Positions 35,501 to 44,548 are shown, counted from the first letter of the stretch. The stretch: DNA of 64,000 bases from Dolomedes plantarius (GCA_907164885.2 OU015493.1:121258193-121322192); one strand, 5' to 3'. Numbers and translations: made by a program. The notes: generated by a model not told the origin, from the letters alone.

Positions 35501-37186
35501 CCTATTTTTTTATCCTTTCTTTAACACACCCCTACTCTCTTAGCAGTAGAAACAAACCCAAACCAAAAGTAGATTGCCTTCCTTGGACTCTAGGGCTCAT
35601 GGGCCATGGGGAATAAATAGTACACCTCCCCTCCTATCTCGCAAAGCTTGATCCAGAATGAAAGAGAAAAATAATTTCTTAGTTCGTGGGTGATCTGAAA
35701 AAAAAAAGTGTTTCTTTCAACATTTTTGGTTTCATGGACTGATAATTAAAGGACTATAAAGGGCTTTTCACGTTTTGGTCAAAAATTGTGGATTTGTGAG
35801 AGCAAAACAATTATAATTACTATTAAGGTTTTTTAAGGGCCGTAGGAACTTTGTATACTTATAATTGATAAATATCTACTGCATATATTGTACGCGCTTC
35901 TTTCACAGGCAATATGTGGAGATTACTTGAGCCTTAACCGCGAGGAATCCTGGGGACGCAAACGAAGATCGGCACCTACATCAGAACCTGGGCCTTTGAA
36001 TGATGAAATGACCCTAAGCAAGGAAATTTTAGTACTCGATTTTGGTGATGGGGCTTCGGCTCTACATAACACTCTACCTCATTCAGCGAATGGTAAGCAT
36101 ATTTATTGCACTGATTTTTAAGAAAAACTATAGCTTTGTACAACACAGTTGAATATTAAATAACACGAGTACCTAATTTCTCTCCATTACTGATTTTTTT
36201 TTCATGATTATTCCTTCTAATACACCAGTTGCTGCTAAAAAAAAATAATAAAAATTCTTTGAAATTTACAAATTAGGATCCGATACAGGTTCAAAATAGA
36301 ACTTTTCACAGCTTCTAAAAGTTAATGTAATTAAACAAAAAATCAAATTCGAAGGACTGGTAAGTCTTAATATGGAATAAGCCCTAGCAATCTTAATTTG
36401 AATCGCAACATGCACAATTTTAACGTGTAAACGTAAACACATAGAAAAAAATTGTTTCAACTCCAGATTTTTATTCATAATCATAGTAAAGAGAAATTGA
36501 TGTACTGCGTTATTGCATCTAGTAGTATAATATAACTTATAATCTGTCGGTGTAAGCTCATATCATTTACTACAGTACTGCCACCTCTTTAATCTTTTAA
36601 GGAGATAAAAAAAACTTAAAATGGAATGTTTAAACTATTCGGAGAATAACTTTGAAAAGTTTTAACCCTGTTAAACTCAAGTTTGAAAGAAGCATTTCGC
36701 TCTACAAGTCCATACGTACGAATTATTATGCTTGCATGTGAAGTATGTTATGAAATGATCATTTTATTTATCATTCTTGATCTGATTTTAACCCAACAAC
36801 CAGGCACATATAATGAAATGTGGTCATTCATTCATACCGAGACACTGAACAAATTATGAATTTGGCTTAACTTTTAGTTATAAAAGATTTACCTAACATG
36901 GAGGTGATCTCATCATAGAACAAGTATTCACTAGAGCTATGGTACATTTGCTGCAATGGTGTTTACATTCGATTCTTTTATGTTTAATTTGACGTATTTT
37001 TTATTGCATTTAACAGAGAGCAGTGTGCACCATTTTGATCCAGTGGAGTTCTTATCCGAAGATTGTGCGTCTCGAGTTTCAGTAATGGCTCTTGGGGTAA
37101 CAACAGCACTTCTCGTCGTCCTCTACGTTTGCACAGTGGCGTACTTCGTTGCTCAAAACAGGGTGCAGAAAGAAGTCAGAGAATAA
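6078..37186 (+). CDS. PAN-ZP transmembrane apical-matrix protein (5' end missing)
   Basis: Twelve exons join in one frame: 6078-6341, 7313-7579, 13683-13795, 16448-16673, 17570-17695, 20641-20816, 22425-22558, 23570-23709, 25160-25241, 29795-29939, 35909-36092, 37017-37186. All have AG/GT borders and matching phases, giving about 675 residues. Order of parts: three PAN/Apple modules, a Gln- and Asp-containing linker, ZP-N (Cys in IRCSD, SETCN, QDCN, VRCTY), ZP-C (Cys in [26 protein letters not shown]), RKRR furin site, transmembrane helix, short charged tail. ZP proteins polymerise in the apical extracellular matrix after cleavage at such a site; PAN modules bind partners. Drosophila relatives with PAN plus ZP (nompA and the trynity/neyo/nyobe/morpheyus group) shape cuticle and link sensory organs to it. 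The exact orthologue cannot be chosen by eye. The first visible exon starts in phase 1, so a signal-peptide exon lies upstream. Confidence 0.93.
7313..7579 (+). CDS. PAN-ZP gene exon: second PAN/Apple module
   Basis: Complete PAN module in one 1-1 phase exon. Six cysteines ([39 protein letters not shown]) match the three-disulfide Apple pattern. The core FVCRSVEFN followed by [10 protein letters not shown] is very characteristic of arthropod PAN-ZP proteins. The donor is tgtaagta. Confidence 0.94.
7711..8298 (+). mobile_element. piggyBac-like remnant
   Basis: Ends cccttcagctggcacgcccg and cgcccgctgaaggg are inverted and flanked by TTAA at 7707-7710 and 8299-8302, the piggyBac target. A degraded frame on + at about 7936-8080 reads [20 protein letters not shown] and then [15 protein letters not shown], resembling the 'D.MC..YS..R.TRRWP' segment of piggyBac transposases. 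Most of the transposase is deleted. Confidence 0.8.
10127..10449. mobile_element. Tigger/pogo-type MITE nested in the piggyBac-like element
   Basis: Ends cagtcgagccccgttataac and gctataacgggattcgactg are inverted; TA flanks both sides (10125-10126, 10450-10451). 323 bp, no coding. The CAG terminus and TA target fit Tc1/mariner-Tigger elements. Confidence 0.85.
10907..11200 (-). pseudogene. Helitron Pif1-like helicase, C-terminal remnant
   Basis: 97 codons reading [20 protein letters not shown], then [20 protein letters not shown] and ENETK-type end. TINKSQGQT and GQLYVGLSR correspond to the last motifs of SF1B Pif1 helicases of Helitrons. Only the C-terminal end of the protein is present, so it is a fossil. 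Just outside its 5' part, a 61-bp segment (11142-11202) recurs at 11310-11370. Confidence 0.85.
11142..11370. repeat. 61-bp direct repeat inside the Helitron fragment
   Basis: 11142-11202 and 11310-11370 both begin aggcactgaat and end acgattcggccccatag; about five differences. The first copy is the beginning of the helicase remnant, so part of the coding sequence was duplicated. Confidence 0.85.
12897..13190 (+). repeat. Dispersed repeat, copy 2 (unclassified)
   Basis: Direct repeat of 3526-3826, in the intron before exon 13683. Small indels separate the copies. Confidence 0.85.
13683..13795 (+). CDS. PAN-ZP gene exon: third PAN module, first half
   Basis: Starts in phase 1 after ttcctttttcag and ends in phase 0 at ATT GTG before gtaagt. 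It encodes [14 protein letters not shown] and ends [10 protein letters not shown]. It carries the first cysteine of the third PAN module, which the next exon completes. Confidence 0.88.
15537..15608. repeat. (TA)n microsatellite in Helitron copy 1
   Basis: About 72 bp of TA. Confidence 0.96.
15653..15700. repeat. (TA)n microsatellite in Helitron copy 1
   Basis: About 48 bp of TA, separated from the preceding tract by one unit of the 40-bp repeat. Confidence 0.96.
16448..16673 (+). CDS. PAN-ZP gene exon: third PAN module, second half
   Basis: Begins in phase 0 after ttacgtag and ends in phase 1 before gtaaac. It encodes [22 protein letters not shown] and ends [10 protein letters not shown]. 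Five cysteines plus the one in the preceding exon make the six-cysteine module. The repeated FVCRSV core shows relation to module 2 and suggests internal duplication. The acceptor tract is purine-rich and looks weak. Confidence 0.92.
17273..17307. repeat. (TA)n(TG)n microsatellite
   Basis: Short compound tract in the intron before exon 17570. Confidence 0.93.
17570..17695 (+). CDS. PAN-ZP gene exon: linker before the ZP domain
   Basis: A 1-1 phase exon that encodes [10 protein letters not shown], a Ser/Thr/Pro-containing stretch, then [15 protein letters not shown] leading into the ZP domain. The product is polar and probably flexible. Its splice donor is repeated 72 bp downstream by an intronic tandem duplication. 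Confidence 0.88.
17696..17841 (+). repeat. 72-bp tandem duplication containing the splice donor
   Basis: Two copies, starting at 17696 and 17768. The first 58 bp are identical, from gtaagatatag to ccaggattttttag; the tails differ slightly. Each copy carries a GTAAGA donor and a ttatattccag acceptor-like site. Confidence 0.93.
19019..19722 (+). mobile_element. Non-autonomous Helitron, copy 2
   Basis: Begins tctacatatataaaacagtt and ends gtgcgggttttcagctag: TC start, CTAG end. It is the inverted relative of 15461-16328, nested in the hAT element, and contains a (TA)n tract at 19533-19589. Confidence 0.83.
19533..19589. repeat. (TA)n microsatellite in Helitron copy 2
   Basis: About 57 bp of TA at the position equivalent to the tracts in Helitron copy 1. 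Confidence 0.96.
19723..20327 (-). mobile_element. Second Helitron-like fragment, opposite orientation
   Basis: On the minus strand it begins tctatatatataaaacgcgt at 20327 and abuts the CTAG of copy 2. It contains an 85-codon minus-strand frame (20019-20276) with an Arg/Ser-rich part ([16 protein letters not shown]) of the sort found near the N-terminus of Helitron proteins; I cannot confirm that. A segment with ctctctgtatgtactatt is repeated in tandem (19742 and 19882). Confidence 0.5.
20641..20816 (+). CDS. PAN-ZP gene exon: ZP-N subdomain, first part
   Basis: Starts after a strong polypyrimidine tract and ccctgcag, and ends in phase 0 before gtaaga. It encodes [20 protein letters not shown], then [13 protein letters not shown] and [10 protein letters not shown]. 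It holds three of the four conserved ZP-N cysteines. Confidence 0.94.
21837..22059 (-). mobile_element. tRNA-derived SINE with 13-bp target duplication
   Basis: Flanked by exact copies of ctaatccaaatat (21824-21836 and 22060-22072). Its minus-strand head has a tRNA-like A box (ggcggcccagtggtacagcg) and B box (gatcgaatccc). The body shares gagggcaccgtataggtg with the copy near 25550. Confidence 0.88.
22425..22558 (+). CDS. PAN-ZP gene exon: ZP-N subdomain, end
   Basis: Encodes [20 protein letters not shown] and then the fourth ZP-N cysteine in YNVRCTYET, ending FGMIPVR. Two overlapping donors are present (gtaagg at 22554 and gtaaga at 22559). Only the second keeps the frame with the next exon, giving [10 protein letters not shown]. 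Confidence 0.93.
22559..23569. other. PAN-ZP gene intron
   Basis: AT-rich; only the (TA)n tract near its 3' end stands out. Confidence 0.85.
23457..23533. repeat. (TG)n(TA)n tract just before a splice acceptor
   Basis: About 77 bp ending 36 bp before exon 23570, followed by repeated ttta units. Confidence 0.96.
23570..23709 (+). CDS. PAN-ZP gene exon: ZP interdomain linker and start of ZP-C
   Basis: Encodes [20 protein letters not shown], then [13 protein letters not shown]. The donor is gtgagt. The acceptor is preceded by repeated ttta units and, 36 bp upstream, by a (TA)n tract of about 77 bp, so the branch-point region has been partly replaced by simple repeats. Confidence 0.92.
23710..25159. 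other. PAN-ZP gene intron
   Basis: Holds a foldback MITE (23858-24042); otherwise AT-rich with nothing recognised. Confidence 0.85.
23858..24042. mobile_element. PIF/Harbinger-type foldback MITE, copy 1
   Basis: Starts gggcctgttcacatag and ends ctatgtgaacaggccc, flanked by TTA on both sides. The arms are inverted over about 75 bp each, including the gatgacgt and aaaataaaccaatcat blocks, so the transcript would fold into a long hairpin. Confidence 0.88.
25160..25241 (+). CDS. PAN-ZP gene exon: ZP-C subdomain
   Basis: Short exon between ttccttcag and ggtaagt, phase 1 in and phase 2 out. It encodes [20 protein letters not shown] and then EIIDDRG. The conserved SCFA cysteine of ZP-C is here. 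Confidence 0.92.
25480..25665 (-). mobile_element. tRNA-derived SINE copy
   Basis: The block ttattatgggagcaccatat matches the SINE at 21837-22059, and the minus strand has a clear B box (gggttcgattcc). The A-box end is diverged and the edges are uncertain. Confidence 0.7.
26700..28241 (-). mobile_element. PIF/Harbinger-like DNA transposon
   Basis: Inverted ends of about 45 bp: aagggttgatttatacaggc... at left and ...gcctatataaatcgaccttt at right, both with the acgtaacggga/tcccgttacgt block. On the minus strand at 27865-27971 a frame reads [20 protein letters not shown] then [15 protein letters not shown], resembling a MADF DNA-binding domain, the second protein of PIF/Harbinger elements. The transposase is not seen. 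A g/c-rich fragment of another repeat is nested at 26918-26965. Confidence 0.68.
28527..28692. mobile_element. PIF/Harbinger-type foldback MITE, copy 2
   Basis: Same family as 23858-24042: ggcctgttcacatagcgg start, aaataaaccaatcatagg core, atatgaacaggtccc end. Arms are more diverged. Confidence 0.8.
28938..29313 (-). mobile_element. tRNA-derived SINE with 12-bp target duplication
   Basis: Flanked by exact tcttaatcaccg (28926-28937 and 29314-29325). The minus-strand head has an A-box-like ggcgcggtggcccagttggc and a B box ctggttcgatgc. About 376 bp, longer than and different from the other SINE family in the window. Confidence 0.88.
29795..29939 (+). CDS. PAN-ZP gene exon: ZP-C subdomain core
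   Basis: Encodes [14 protein letters not shown], then [20 protein letters not shown] and RCEP. The FQC.V.YC...C spacing is the hallmark of the C-terminal half of ZP domains. It is GC-richer than the flanking introns. Acceptor tttgtttcgcag, donor gtaaga. Confidence 0.95.
30169..30515 (-). mobile_element. MITE with internal microsatellite, copy 2
   Basis: Reverse-oriented copy of 5418-5829, with ttaacgtaggatt and taatcctacgttaa ends. The interior holds an AAAT/AAATAA repeat (30307-30420) where copy 1 has TA/TG. Confidence 0.82.
31123..31543. repeat. Foldback element
   Basis: Left arm 31123-31190 and right arm 31482-31543 are inverted: gctgttgtgtattaaccc... against ...gggttaatacacagcagc, and cctatggagaaaatgtgtc against gacacattttctccatagg. 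TTAA lies within each arm. Confidence 0.85.
32196..32495. repeat. Large inverted duplication with near-perfect hairpin
   Basis: Inner arms 32294-32346 and 32394-32446 are 53 bp with one mismatch (caagatgactttgttta... against ...aaacaaagtcatcttg), loop about 47 bp. Outer arms also pair: tttggtacaagaagtgccta (32208) with taggcacttttcgtaccaag (32460). The left side carries an extra tandem copy of ctaacaaagtatgag. Confidence 0.87.
32739..32898 (-). repeat. Two-copy tandem repeat of about 88 bp
   Basis: Both units contain aagaattttgcaagaaaactt-type text, aacatgcggaaa, actttcgcaaa and atatctagggat. The minus-strand frame is open through both, but the peptide looks non-coding. Confidence 0.85.
35328..35476. 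mobile_element. Possible Tigger/mariner MITE fragment
   Basis: ttacacggtttttcg occurs twice and ttttacgcggatttctg with accgtgtaaaaa lies at the far side. The edges are not defined. Confidence 0.35.
35909..36092 (+). CDS. PAN-ZP gene exon: end of ZP domain and furin site
   Basis: Encodes [16 protein letters not shown], followed by RKRR at 35957-35968 and then [20 protein letters not shown]. The tetrabasic site is a proprotein-convertase consensus at the position where ZP proteins are cut to release the polymerising ectodomain. The following [10 protein letters not shown] stretch is hydrophobic enough to act as an external hydrophobic patch; that role is inferred. Confidence 0.93.
36093..37016. 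other. PAN-ZP gene last intron
   Basis: 924 bp, AT-rich, nothing recognised. Confidence 0.85.
37017..37186 (+). CDS. PAN-ZP gene last exon: transmembrane helix and tail
   Basis: Starts in phase 1 after ttgcatttaacag. It encodes a short juxtamembrane piece with a cysteine (SEDCASRV), then a helix from about 37085 to 37147 ([20 protein letters not shown]), then a charged cytoplasmic tail ending QKEVRE and TAA at 37184-37186. This is a type I single-pass topology. Confidence 0.93.
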
Positions 37187-38325
37187 ATAGACTGGAATAG
37201 ACTTACAAAGGCCTTACTATGTATGTGTGTGTGTGAGTGCGTGTGTGTGCTGGCACGGCAAAATATGGTGCTGGCGCCTAAATTTCGCATACCAATCCAT
37301 TTGATACGAGGCTTAGAGACCATAATAAGCATATGTTCATTACCAATCAAAATGAAAGCCAACTTAAGGCTTTGAAGTGGATTCTCGGTTTTTTTATGTG
37401 CTGTGGGAGTGTACATTTTAGTTACTAATTTATTTATTTATTATTTATAATATACAACATGTTAAACACTCTCTCAGCAGTTAAAACAAATTTAACTTTA
37501 ACTTATCTTTGGCCAGCGAACTAATACTTAAGAGTACCTAGAATCTACTTATTTGGAAGTATATCCGAATTTTCTAAAATTTAAACTTGGTTTTGTTAAA
37601 AATATAAGAGGGTACCTAACATTTATGTGATTCCTTGGTTTATTTATTCAATTCAAGGCCGTCAATTAAATATTTCTGAATAAATAAGCTTTACAAATAA
37701 ATTTCAAGAATAGACGTCTATACCATCCGTCCAAGAATATCTTACCTTTGAGAATGTGAATAGTGTTTATTCAATAGATTTCTGGACAACGGCTCGGAGT
37801 TATGTTTCATCGAAAATTCTGGTCGAGCAGATGTATATGGCTTACACTAACATAAGTAACTATGTATACCAATGAATGAAAGATGCTAATACCTGCCATG
37901 TTATTAATTCATATTTCGACTAGAATATGTTTCTTTTAACAGAACATTATTGTAAAAGTGTGATAATCTACAATTTATTATACTAATGCAAGAAGAAAAT
38001 GGAAAATTCCGAACGCCAGTTTTTTACCCTCTTGACAATTTATTGCATACAACGCTATTTCATATTCCTAAAATGATCTTCACAATTACCCCCTCGGACT
38101 TCCCCCAAATGACGACATTTATATAAATATATCATTTGTAAAAACTTTATTTCACGCATTCAATACCTTCATGCTCTTTCAACATAGACACCAACGGAAG
38201 TACATTGTAACGCTCTTTTCAATTCAATTTCTGAGAGACAGTTACATAATATGAAAAGTTCGGAATTATTACGATGTTGTAATTTCCGTCTCAATAGAAC
38301 CAACATTCTTTTCCTCCCTTTAGAT
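37187..38325. other. 3' flank of the PAN-ZP gene
   Basis: Probable 3' UTR followed by unannotated AT-rich DNA; a short (TG)n at 37217-37248 and candidate poly(A) signals. Confidence 0.5.
37679..37701 (+). other. Candidate polyadenylation signals for the PAN-ZP gene
   Basis: Two AATAAA hexamers, at 37679-37684 and 37696-37701, about 500 bp after the stop codon. An AATAAA also overlaps the stop codon itself but is too close to be useful. In AT-rich DNA this hexamer is common, so the assignment is tentative. Confidence 0.3.
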
Positions 38326-39468
38326 CAGTGTTTCCCACCCTTTTTCGAGTCGCGATCCCCTTCGATGGTTTCCACTCATCCTGTGTCCCCCCCCCCCCCA
38401 ACCCTTCCTCTTCTGCCTATTTTCAATAAAAATGCCTGTTTAAGACAAAGAAAATAAACTAACATGCATTTTCCATGATTTAATTCCAACTGAACGTTTA
38501 ATGTACCAAAAATGAAATTTCTAAGATATGGAGCCCATTAAGAAACATTCATCCCTCAGTCAAAGGTGTGTAAAAGTAACAACAAAACAGACCAGAACTT
38601 CAACAAAAATAATGTGCCTGCCGTATGGATTTAAATAAAAAATTTTATTCCGTTGGGGAAACTGCAACAGTTAAGTCAAAAGTGATAGCACAGGCAGGCA
38701 TAGGCGTAGCGTGCTTCTAACATTTTTTTTTCCTTTGGGGGGGGAGGGGGGAGGGGTCCCGAATTGAATTCAGCTAGGGCCCTCCACAGCACATTGACTG
38801 CCGGACGGTTCTTAAAATATGAATTATTATGATTTTTTTTTAAATTGAATAATAGAATTGAATTGATGATTGAGTAGTATTCAAAAGTTATACAATGAGA
38901 AAAATAAATATAATATAAATAAAATGAGAAAAAAAATATAACATCGAATTTTTGCTATGGATCATATTGTTAAAAACTATGTTAAGGCTGAAGACATAAT
39001 CGGAATCTTCAGTCTCACAGTTTAAAAAAGCGGGAAAAAAACAACTTTCTTAAAAGTTTTCTACAATTTTCCGATTTTAACTGAACTTCTATTAACGTTT
39101 TAATTTATTTCAAGTTAAGTTGGGCCCCCCCCCGTGCCCCCTCCCCCGACGCTACGCCTTTGTAGACTGATGAAAGACAAGCTGACGTTTAGAAGGTATA
39201 TACTGCACGTAGTAGTGAGAAACCGCGATTTTCATTGACCATTCAATAAAGGCGGTAGATTTTAAACGAACTCAGTTTGTGCTCTGAATGATACTTTTTT
39301 CCCTTTAAAAATCATTTCCTAGTAGTTTCATGGTAAAGAGACATTAGCAATTTTTTTTTTTCCGGGGAAATTCGCTAAAAAGTTTTTTTAGTTGAATAAA
39401 ACCGTAGTAACCCCCCAGAAAACTCTTCGCGACGACCCCCCCCCCCCCCCCCTGGTTGGGAGTCACTG
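38326..39468. mobile_element. hAT-type element with nested insertion
   Basis: Ends cagtgtttcccaccctttt and ggttgggagtcactg are inverted, with 8-bp duplications ctttagat (38318-38325) and ctttatat (39469-39476) differing at one base. No transposase. Confidence 0.85.
38702..39163. mobile_element. Second non-autonomous element nested in the hAT element
   Basis: Inverted ends cataggcgtagcgtgc and acgctacgcctttg, each followed inward by long G or C runs (ggggggggaggggggagggg; ccccccccccgtgccccctc). No clear target duplication. Confidence 0.65.
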
Positions 39469-39476
39469 CTTTATAT

Positions 39477-40925
<1,449 letters not shown>

Positions 40926-41319
40926 AGATTTATCATATATTTCCTTTCCTGTGTAAATATTACATTATTTTCCATGTATTGCATAACTATGGAGATTTCC
41001 AGTGCAAGGGTATTTCTATGTACGGGATGAAATCATGCATCATATTTATTATGTGATTTTTTTTTAATTAAAGTACATTTGAATATGAGTGTCAGTCCAT
41101 CTTACTTTTTTATATTACATACACACGCAGAACAGTTTGTATTCAATAAGACATGAATTGCACCAACACTATTCAAGTGTAATATATGTTTTCCGCATAA
41201 ATAAAAATATTTGTCGTGAGAACAAACAAGAGAAAACCCATTAACACCTCACTTTGTGGAAATTTACAATAATGAACAATAGGTGAATTTTAGGGTCACA
41301 ATACTTATCCAATTAATCT

Positions 41320-41439
<120 letters not shown>

Positions 41440-41590
41440 TCCCTCATAGGGGAACTTTCCGGTCTACGGATTTAACGTGCCCACATAAAGCCTAGACACG
41501 GAGGTATTTAATGACGTTTGGAGGAATTCTATCCGAGCACCCTTAGTACCAAACGCCAACGCCCTTCCATTAGGCTAACTCGAGCCCTCA
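41440..41590 (-). mobile_element. tRNA-derived SINE copy between microsatellites
   Basis: The minus-strand head gggctcgagttagcctaatg is A-box-like, and ctcggatagaattcc is B-box-like. It relates to the 21837 family (agcaccctcagcaccgaaa against gcacccttagtaccaaa). The tail runs into (GA)n(TA)n. Confidence 0.7.
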
Positions 41591-41592
41591 TT

Positions 41593-41596
<4 letters not shown>

Positions 41597-41642
<46 letters not shown>
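41597..41642. repeat. (CA)n(TA)n microsatellite
   Basis: Compound tract directly after the SINE head. Confidence 0.94.
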
Positions 41643-41645
<3 letters not shown>

Positions 41646-41847
41646 ATTAGTAAATTACCTTGCATAACATCCCCATCGACAACAGAACTTAATAAATGTT
41701 TTTGAGGTTTGATGCACCCACTACATGTTTTTCGGGTGTTGATTTACCCTCCGTCTGAATTTCATTGCGCATTAATTCGCCTAGTGTTTAAAATGCTAAA
41801 CTGCTGTATACATATTGTTATAACATTTGCAATTAATTATCAATTCC

Positions 41848-41851
<4 letters not shown>

Positions 41852-41913
<62 letters not shown>
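41852..41913. repeat. (TA)n microsatellite
   Basis: About 62 bp, immediately left of the Tc1-like terminus at 41921. Confidence 0.95.
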
Positions 41914-41919
<6 letters not shown>

Positions 41920-41920
41920 C

Positions 41921-43210
41921 ACTGGTTATCAAAAATTAAGGAAAAGTCACAAAAATAGCTATTACTCAAAAAGTTACGCGTAGAATTAAATGAAACTTCT
42001 ACACATTATACAACACATAGGTAGGTATAAAATAGCATAAAAAGAAATCGCCAGACAATTATGGTGTTATAGAAACTAGCATATATATACAATGAACAAA
42101 TCGGATGTGTCAGTTTGGTATAGGAAAAGTACCTTTATATGGCGTATGATCCGCCCGAGAAGCAATACAGCAATGTTTGATGCTGTCAATTATGCAGTCT
42201 ATGAGTTCGATAGTAAGTGAGAGCCATTGCTCTTGCAAAGCAGTTGAAAGCGTGGCTAGGGTCCTAGGAAGAGGATTGAGAACAGCTATACGTCATCCTA
42301 AAGCATCCAAAACATGCTCGGTGGGATTCAGGTCCGGTGATCGAGCTGGCCACTCCATACGCTGAATTGTTACCTGCTCAAGATAAGCATCCACGATGCG
42401 AGTCCTGTGCGGTCTCGCGTTATCGTCCTGTAGCACGAAAGCATCACCTATTGCCCCGGCATAAGGGCGCACATAAGCATCAAGGATGTCATCTCTATAG
42501 GTGTGAGCATTCACATTTCCACGGAGAAAGACATGGAGGTCTGTGCGTCCATCCAAAGAGATACCACCCCAAACACAGACACTGCCTGATCCGTATGCAT
42601 CTCTTTCACGGATGTGTGATGGATGAACACGCGTTTCAGGTTCTCTCCAAATCAAAATACGCCTACTATCGCTTTGGAGGCTAAACCTGGACTTATCCGT
42701 AAAGAGAACAGCCCTCCATTGATCACGCATCCAGTGGACATGTTGACGTGTCCACTGCAAATGTTCCCGCCCTGGCGTGACGTGAGCGGGACGCAAATGG
42801 CTGGTCGCCTCGCAAAAAGACCACCTTCGTGAAGCCTTCTACGCACGGTTGACGTTGATATACCAACCTTCCGGAGCTTTCAGCGAGGGATGATCTGAGT
42901 TCAGATAGAGTTGGGGTTCTATTCCTTCGTGCGCACAATGACAAATATCGGTCATCGGCATTCGTCGCATAGTATGGCCGTCCTTGGCTGAACATCCTAG
43001 ATGCCGAATCCGTGGTTAGAAATTGTTGCCAAAATCTAAGAACCACAGACAGACTCACATTTAGCCATCTGGCCACTTCTGTCTGACTTTGTCCTGCCTC
43101 TAGTCAACTCGCCATCGCAGTTCTTCGGTCAAATGATGCCTGGAGGTCATTCTTACAATTTGGCTATGCCAGATTAAAGCAAGAGATTAACACTCAACAA
43201 TTATCACCCG
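41921..43210 (-). mobile_element. Tc1-like element A, truncated
   Basis: Left terminus cactggttatcaaaaattaa lies next to a (TA)n tract. The body is a broken transposase on the minus strand. I find no matching inverted end on the right, so the 5' end is lost. Confidence 0.8.
42115..43150 (-). pseudogene. Tc1-like transposase A (frameshifted)
   Basis: Starts at 43150 (MTSRHHLTEELRWRV). The helix-turn-helix part MARWLNVSLSVVLRFWQQFL continues in another frame, then RRLHEGGLFARRPAICVPLT, then the catalytic part WRAVLFTDKSRFSLQSDSRR, VLQDDNARPHRTRIVDAYLE and ARSPDLNPTEHVLDALG. The three catalytic acids are present in separate frames; at least three frameshifts or stops break it. Relative to element B, which it resembles throughout, the active-site text reads TDK for TDE. 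The family normally makes a protein of about 340 residues that cuts and pastes the element at TA. Confidence 0.9.
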
Positions 43211-43734
43211 GGGCAGCTTGCTCTACCCACATTTGAGTCGCCCTCCGAAACCGAACAGTGTCCAACCTCTCTCGCAGAGATATAGCTTATATCCCCTCCC
43301 CCCACACTGGTACTCGCCATGGGTTCTAGGGAATGGGATGACCTTGGTTCTAGGATCGCAAGCTCTCCTCCTTCTACGAATTCTGAGAAAACGATCTTCG
43401 GATTCTCAGAAAGAGGAATTTGAACATTACATCCCAGTGCAAATCTCGCTCAGCTTCTGTGTCTCGCTTTAAGAGGGTAGCTCGTAATAAAAGCGAAAGC
43501 TAGGAAAATGTGGTGAAAAGATCAAAAATCAACGAACAAGATTTAATTTTTCGGTTCAGCTTTTCTCCTACTCTTTTACCAGCATCTTCAAGTCTGATCT
43601 ACAAGGTAAATGTTGTGCATTTCACTTAACAAAACAAGTTTATTGCAGTACATTCTATTTTATTGCGTTTTTATACAACGTTCGTCATTTATAAGAAATT
43701 TTTTCTTGTTTAAAGACATGTAACCAAAAATATC

Positions 43735-43868
43735 TGTGTTTGAGGGGAGCCCGGAACGAATTAATGGCATTTCCATTCATTTCAATGGGGAAAATTGATT
43801 CGAGATACGAGTATTTCGAGTTACGAGCTCCGTCATGGAACGAATTAAACTCGTAAGTCGAGGTACCA

Positions 43869-43871
<3 letters not shown>
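43735..43871 (-). mobile_element. Tigger-type MITE end
   Basis: The minus strand begins cagtggtacctcgacttacg and contains tttaattcgttcc and ttccccattgaaatgaatgg, text typical of Tigger-related arthropod MITEs. The left part is missing; a (TA)n tract adjoins the terminus. Confidence 0.7.

Positions 43872-43935
<64 letters not shown>
43871..43935. repeat. (TA)n bridge between a Tigger end and a Helitron
   Basis: About 64 bp of pure TA. Confidence 0.95.
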
Positions 43936-43936
<1 letters not shown>

Positions 43937-44370
43937 TAGCATTATTGCCCGGCGTTGCCCGGGAAGATATATAGATATAAAATTTTTCATGCATTCCATC
44001 AAAAAAATACTGGGCTACACCCCCCGCAAAATAAACACTTCGCCCTCCCCCCCCCCGTCACCCCCAGACCAACTCTCAAACCACCCCTCAGAAGAAACCT
44101 CTTTTCCCCCGCGTATCGAATTAGACTGGTTGTGGTAAAGGGGCTGTATCCACATTTAAGACATGTATGCCACATTTAAGAGGTGCGCTTAGGGGCACAA
44201 AAATCATTAAAAATTAATTAAAAAAACTAATTGAGCCCCAAATTTTGGTTTTCCTGATTTAAGTTTCTTGGGTCCTAAACATTAACTGTGCCGAATTTGG
44301 TCCCGGTGGGTGAAACAGTCTATGATTCTATAGCGGACAAACAAACAGACAAGTTCTTTTATTAATATAT
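43936..44370 (-). mobile_element. Helitron 3'-end fragment
   Basis: On the minus strand it ends cccgggcaacgccgggcaat followed by aatgctag: a short GC hairpin then CTAG, as in Helitrons. The other side is cagacaagttcttttattaa followed by (TA)n. Confidence 0.65.
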
Positions 44371-44373
44371 ATA

Positions 44374-44545
44374 TACAGTGGAATCTCGATCGATCGTTTT
44401 CGGATCCATCGTTTTTCCGTATGTGTCGTTCACTTTATCCAGTCCCAACGATCATATTGCTTTGCTATGTTTCCACATCTATCGTTTTACCGCATTTATC
44501 GTTCATTTCAATCGGTCCCTTGAAAAACGATAGATCGAGATTTCA

Positions 44546-44548
<3 letters not shown>
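44374..44548. mobile_element. 175-bp Tigger-type MITE
   Basis: Ends cagtggaatctcgatcgatcg-like and cgatagatcgagatttcactg-like are inverted, flanked by TA on both sides. The inner repeats (atcgttttc, atcgtttttcc, atcgttttacc) recur. No coding. Confidence 0.85.

Larger units (their letters stand above)
29940..35908. other. PAN-ZP gene intron
   Basis: A 6.0-kb intron. It has a MITE (30169-30515), a foldback (31123-31543), a larger inverted duplication (32196-32495), a two-copy tandem repeat (32739-32898) and a weak MITE fragment near 35328. 33000-35300 shows nothing recognisable. Confidence 0.85.

Noticed and set aside
35239..35616. 125-codon plus-strand frame as an exon
   Set aside because: It overlaps MITE-like text, lacks convincing splice sites with the right phase, and the peptide resembles no known domain.
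43218..43472. 84-codon plus-strand frame beside Tc1-like element A
   Set aside because: No domain, no splice context; probably old repeat sequence.
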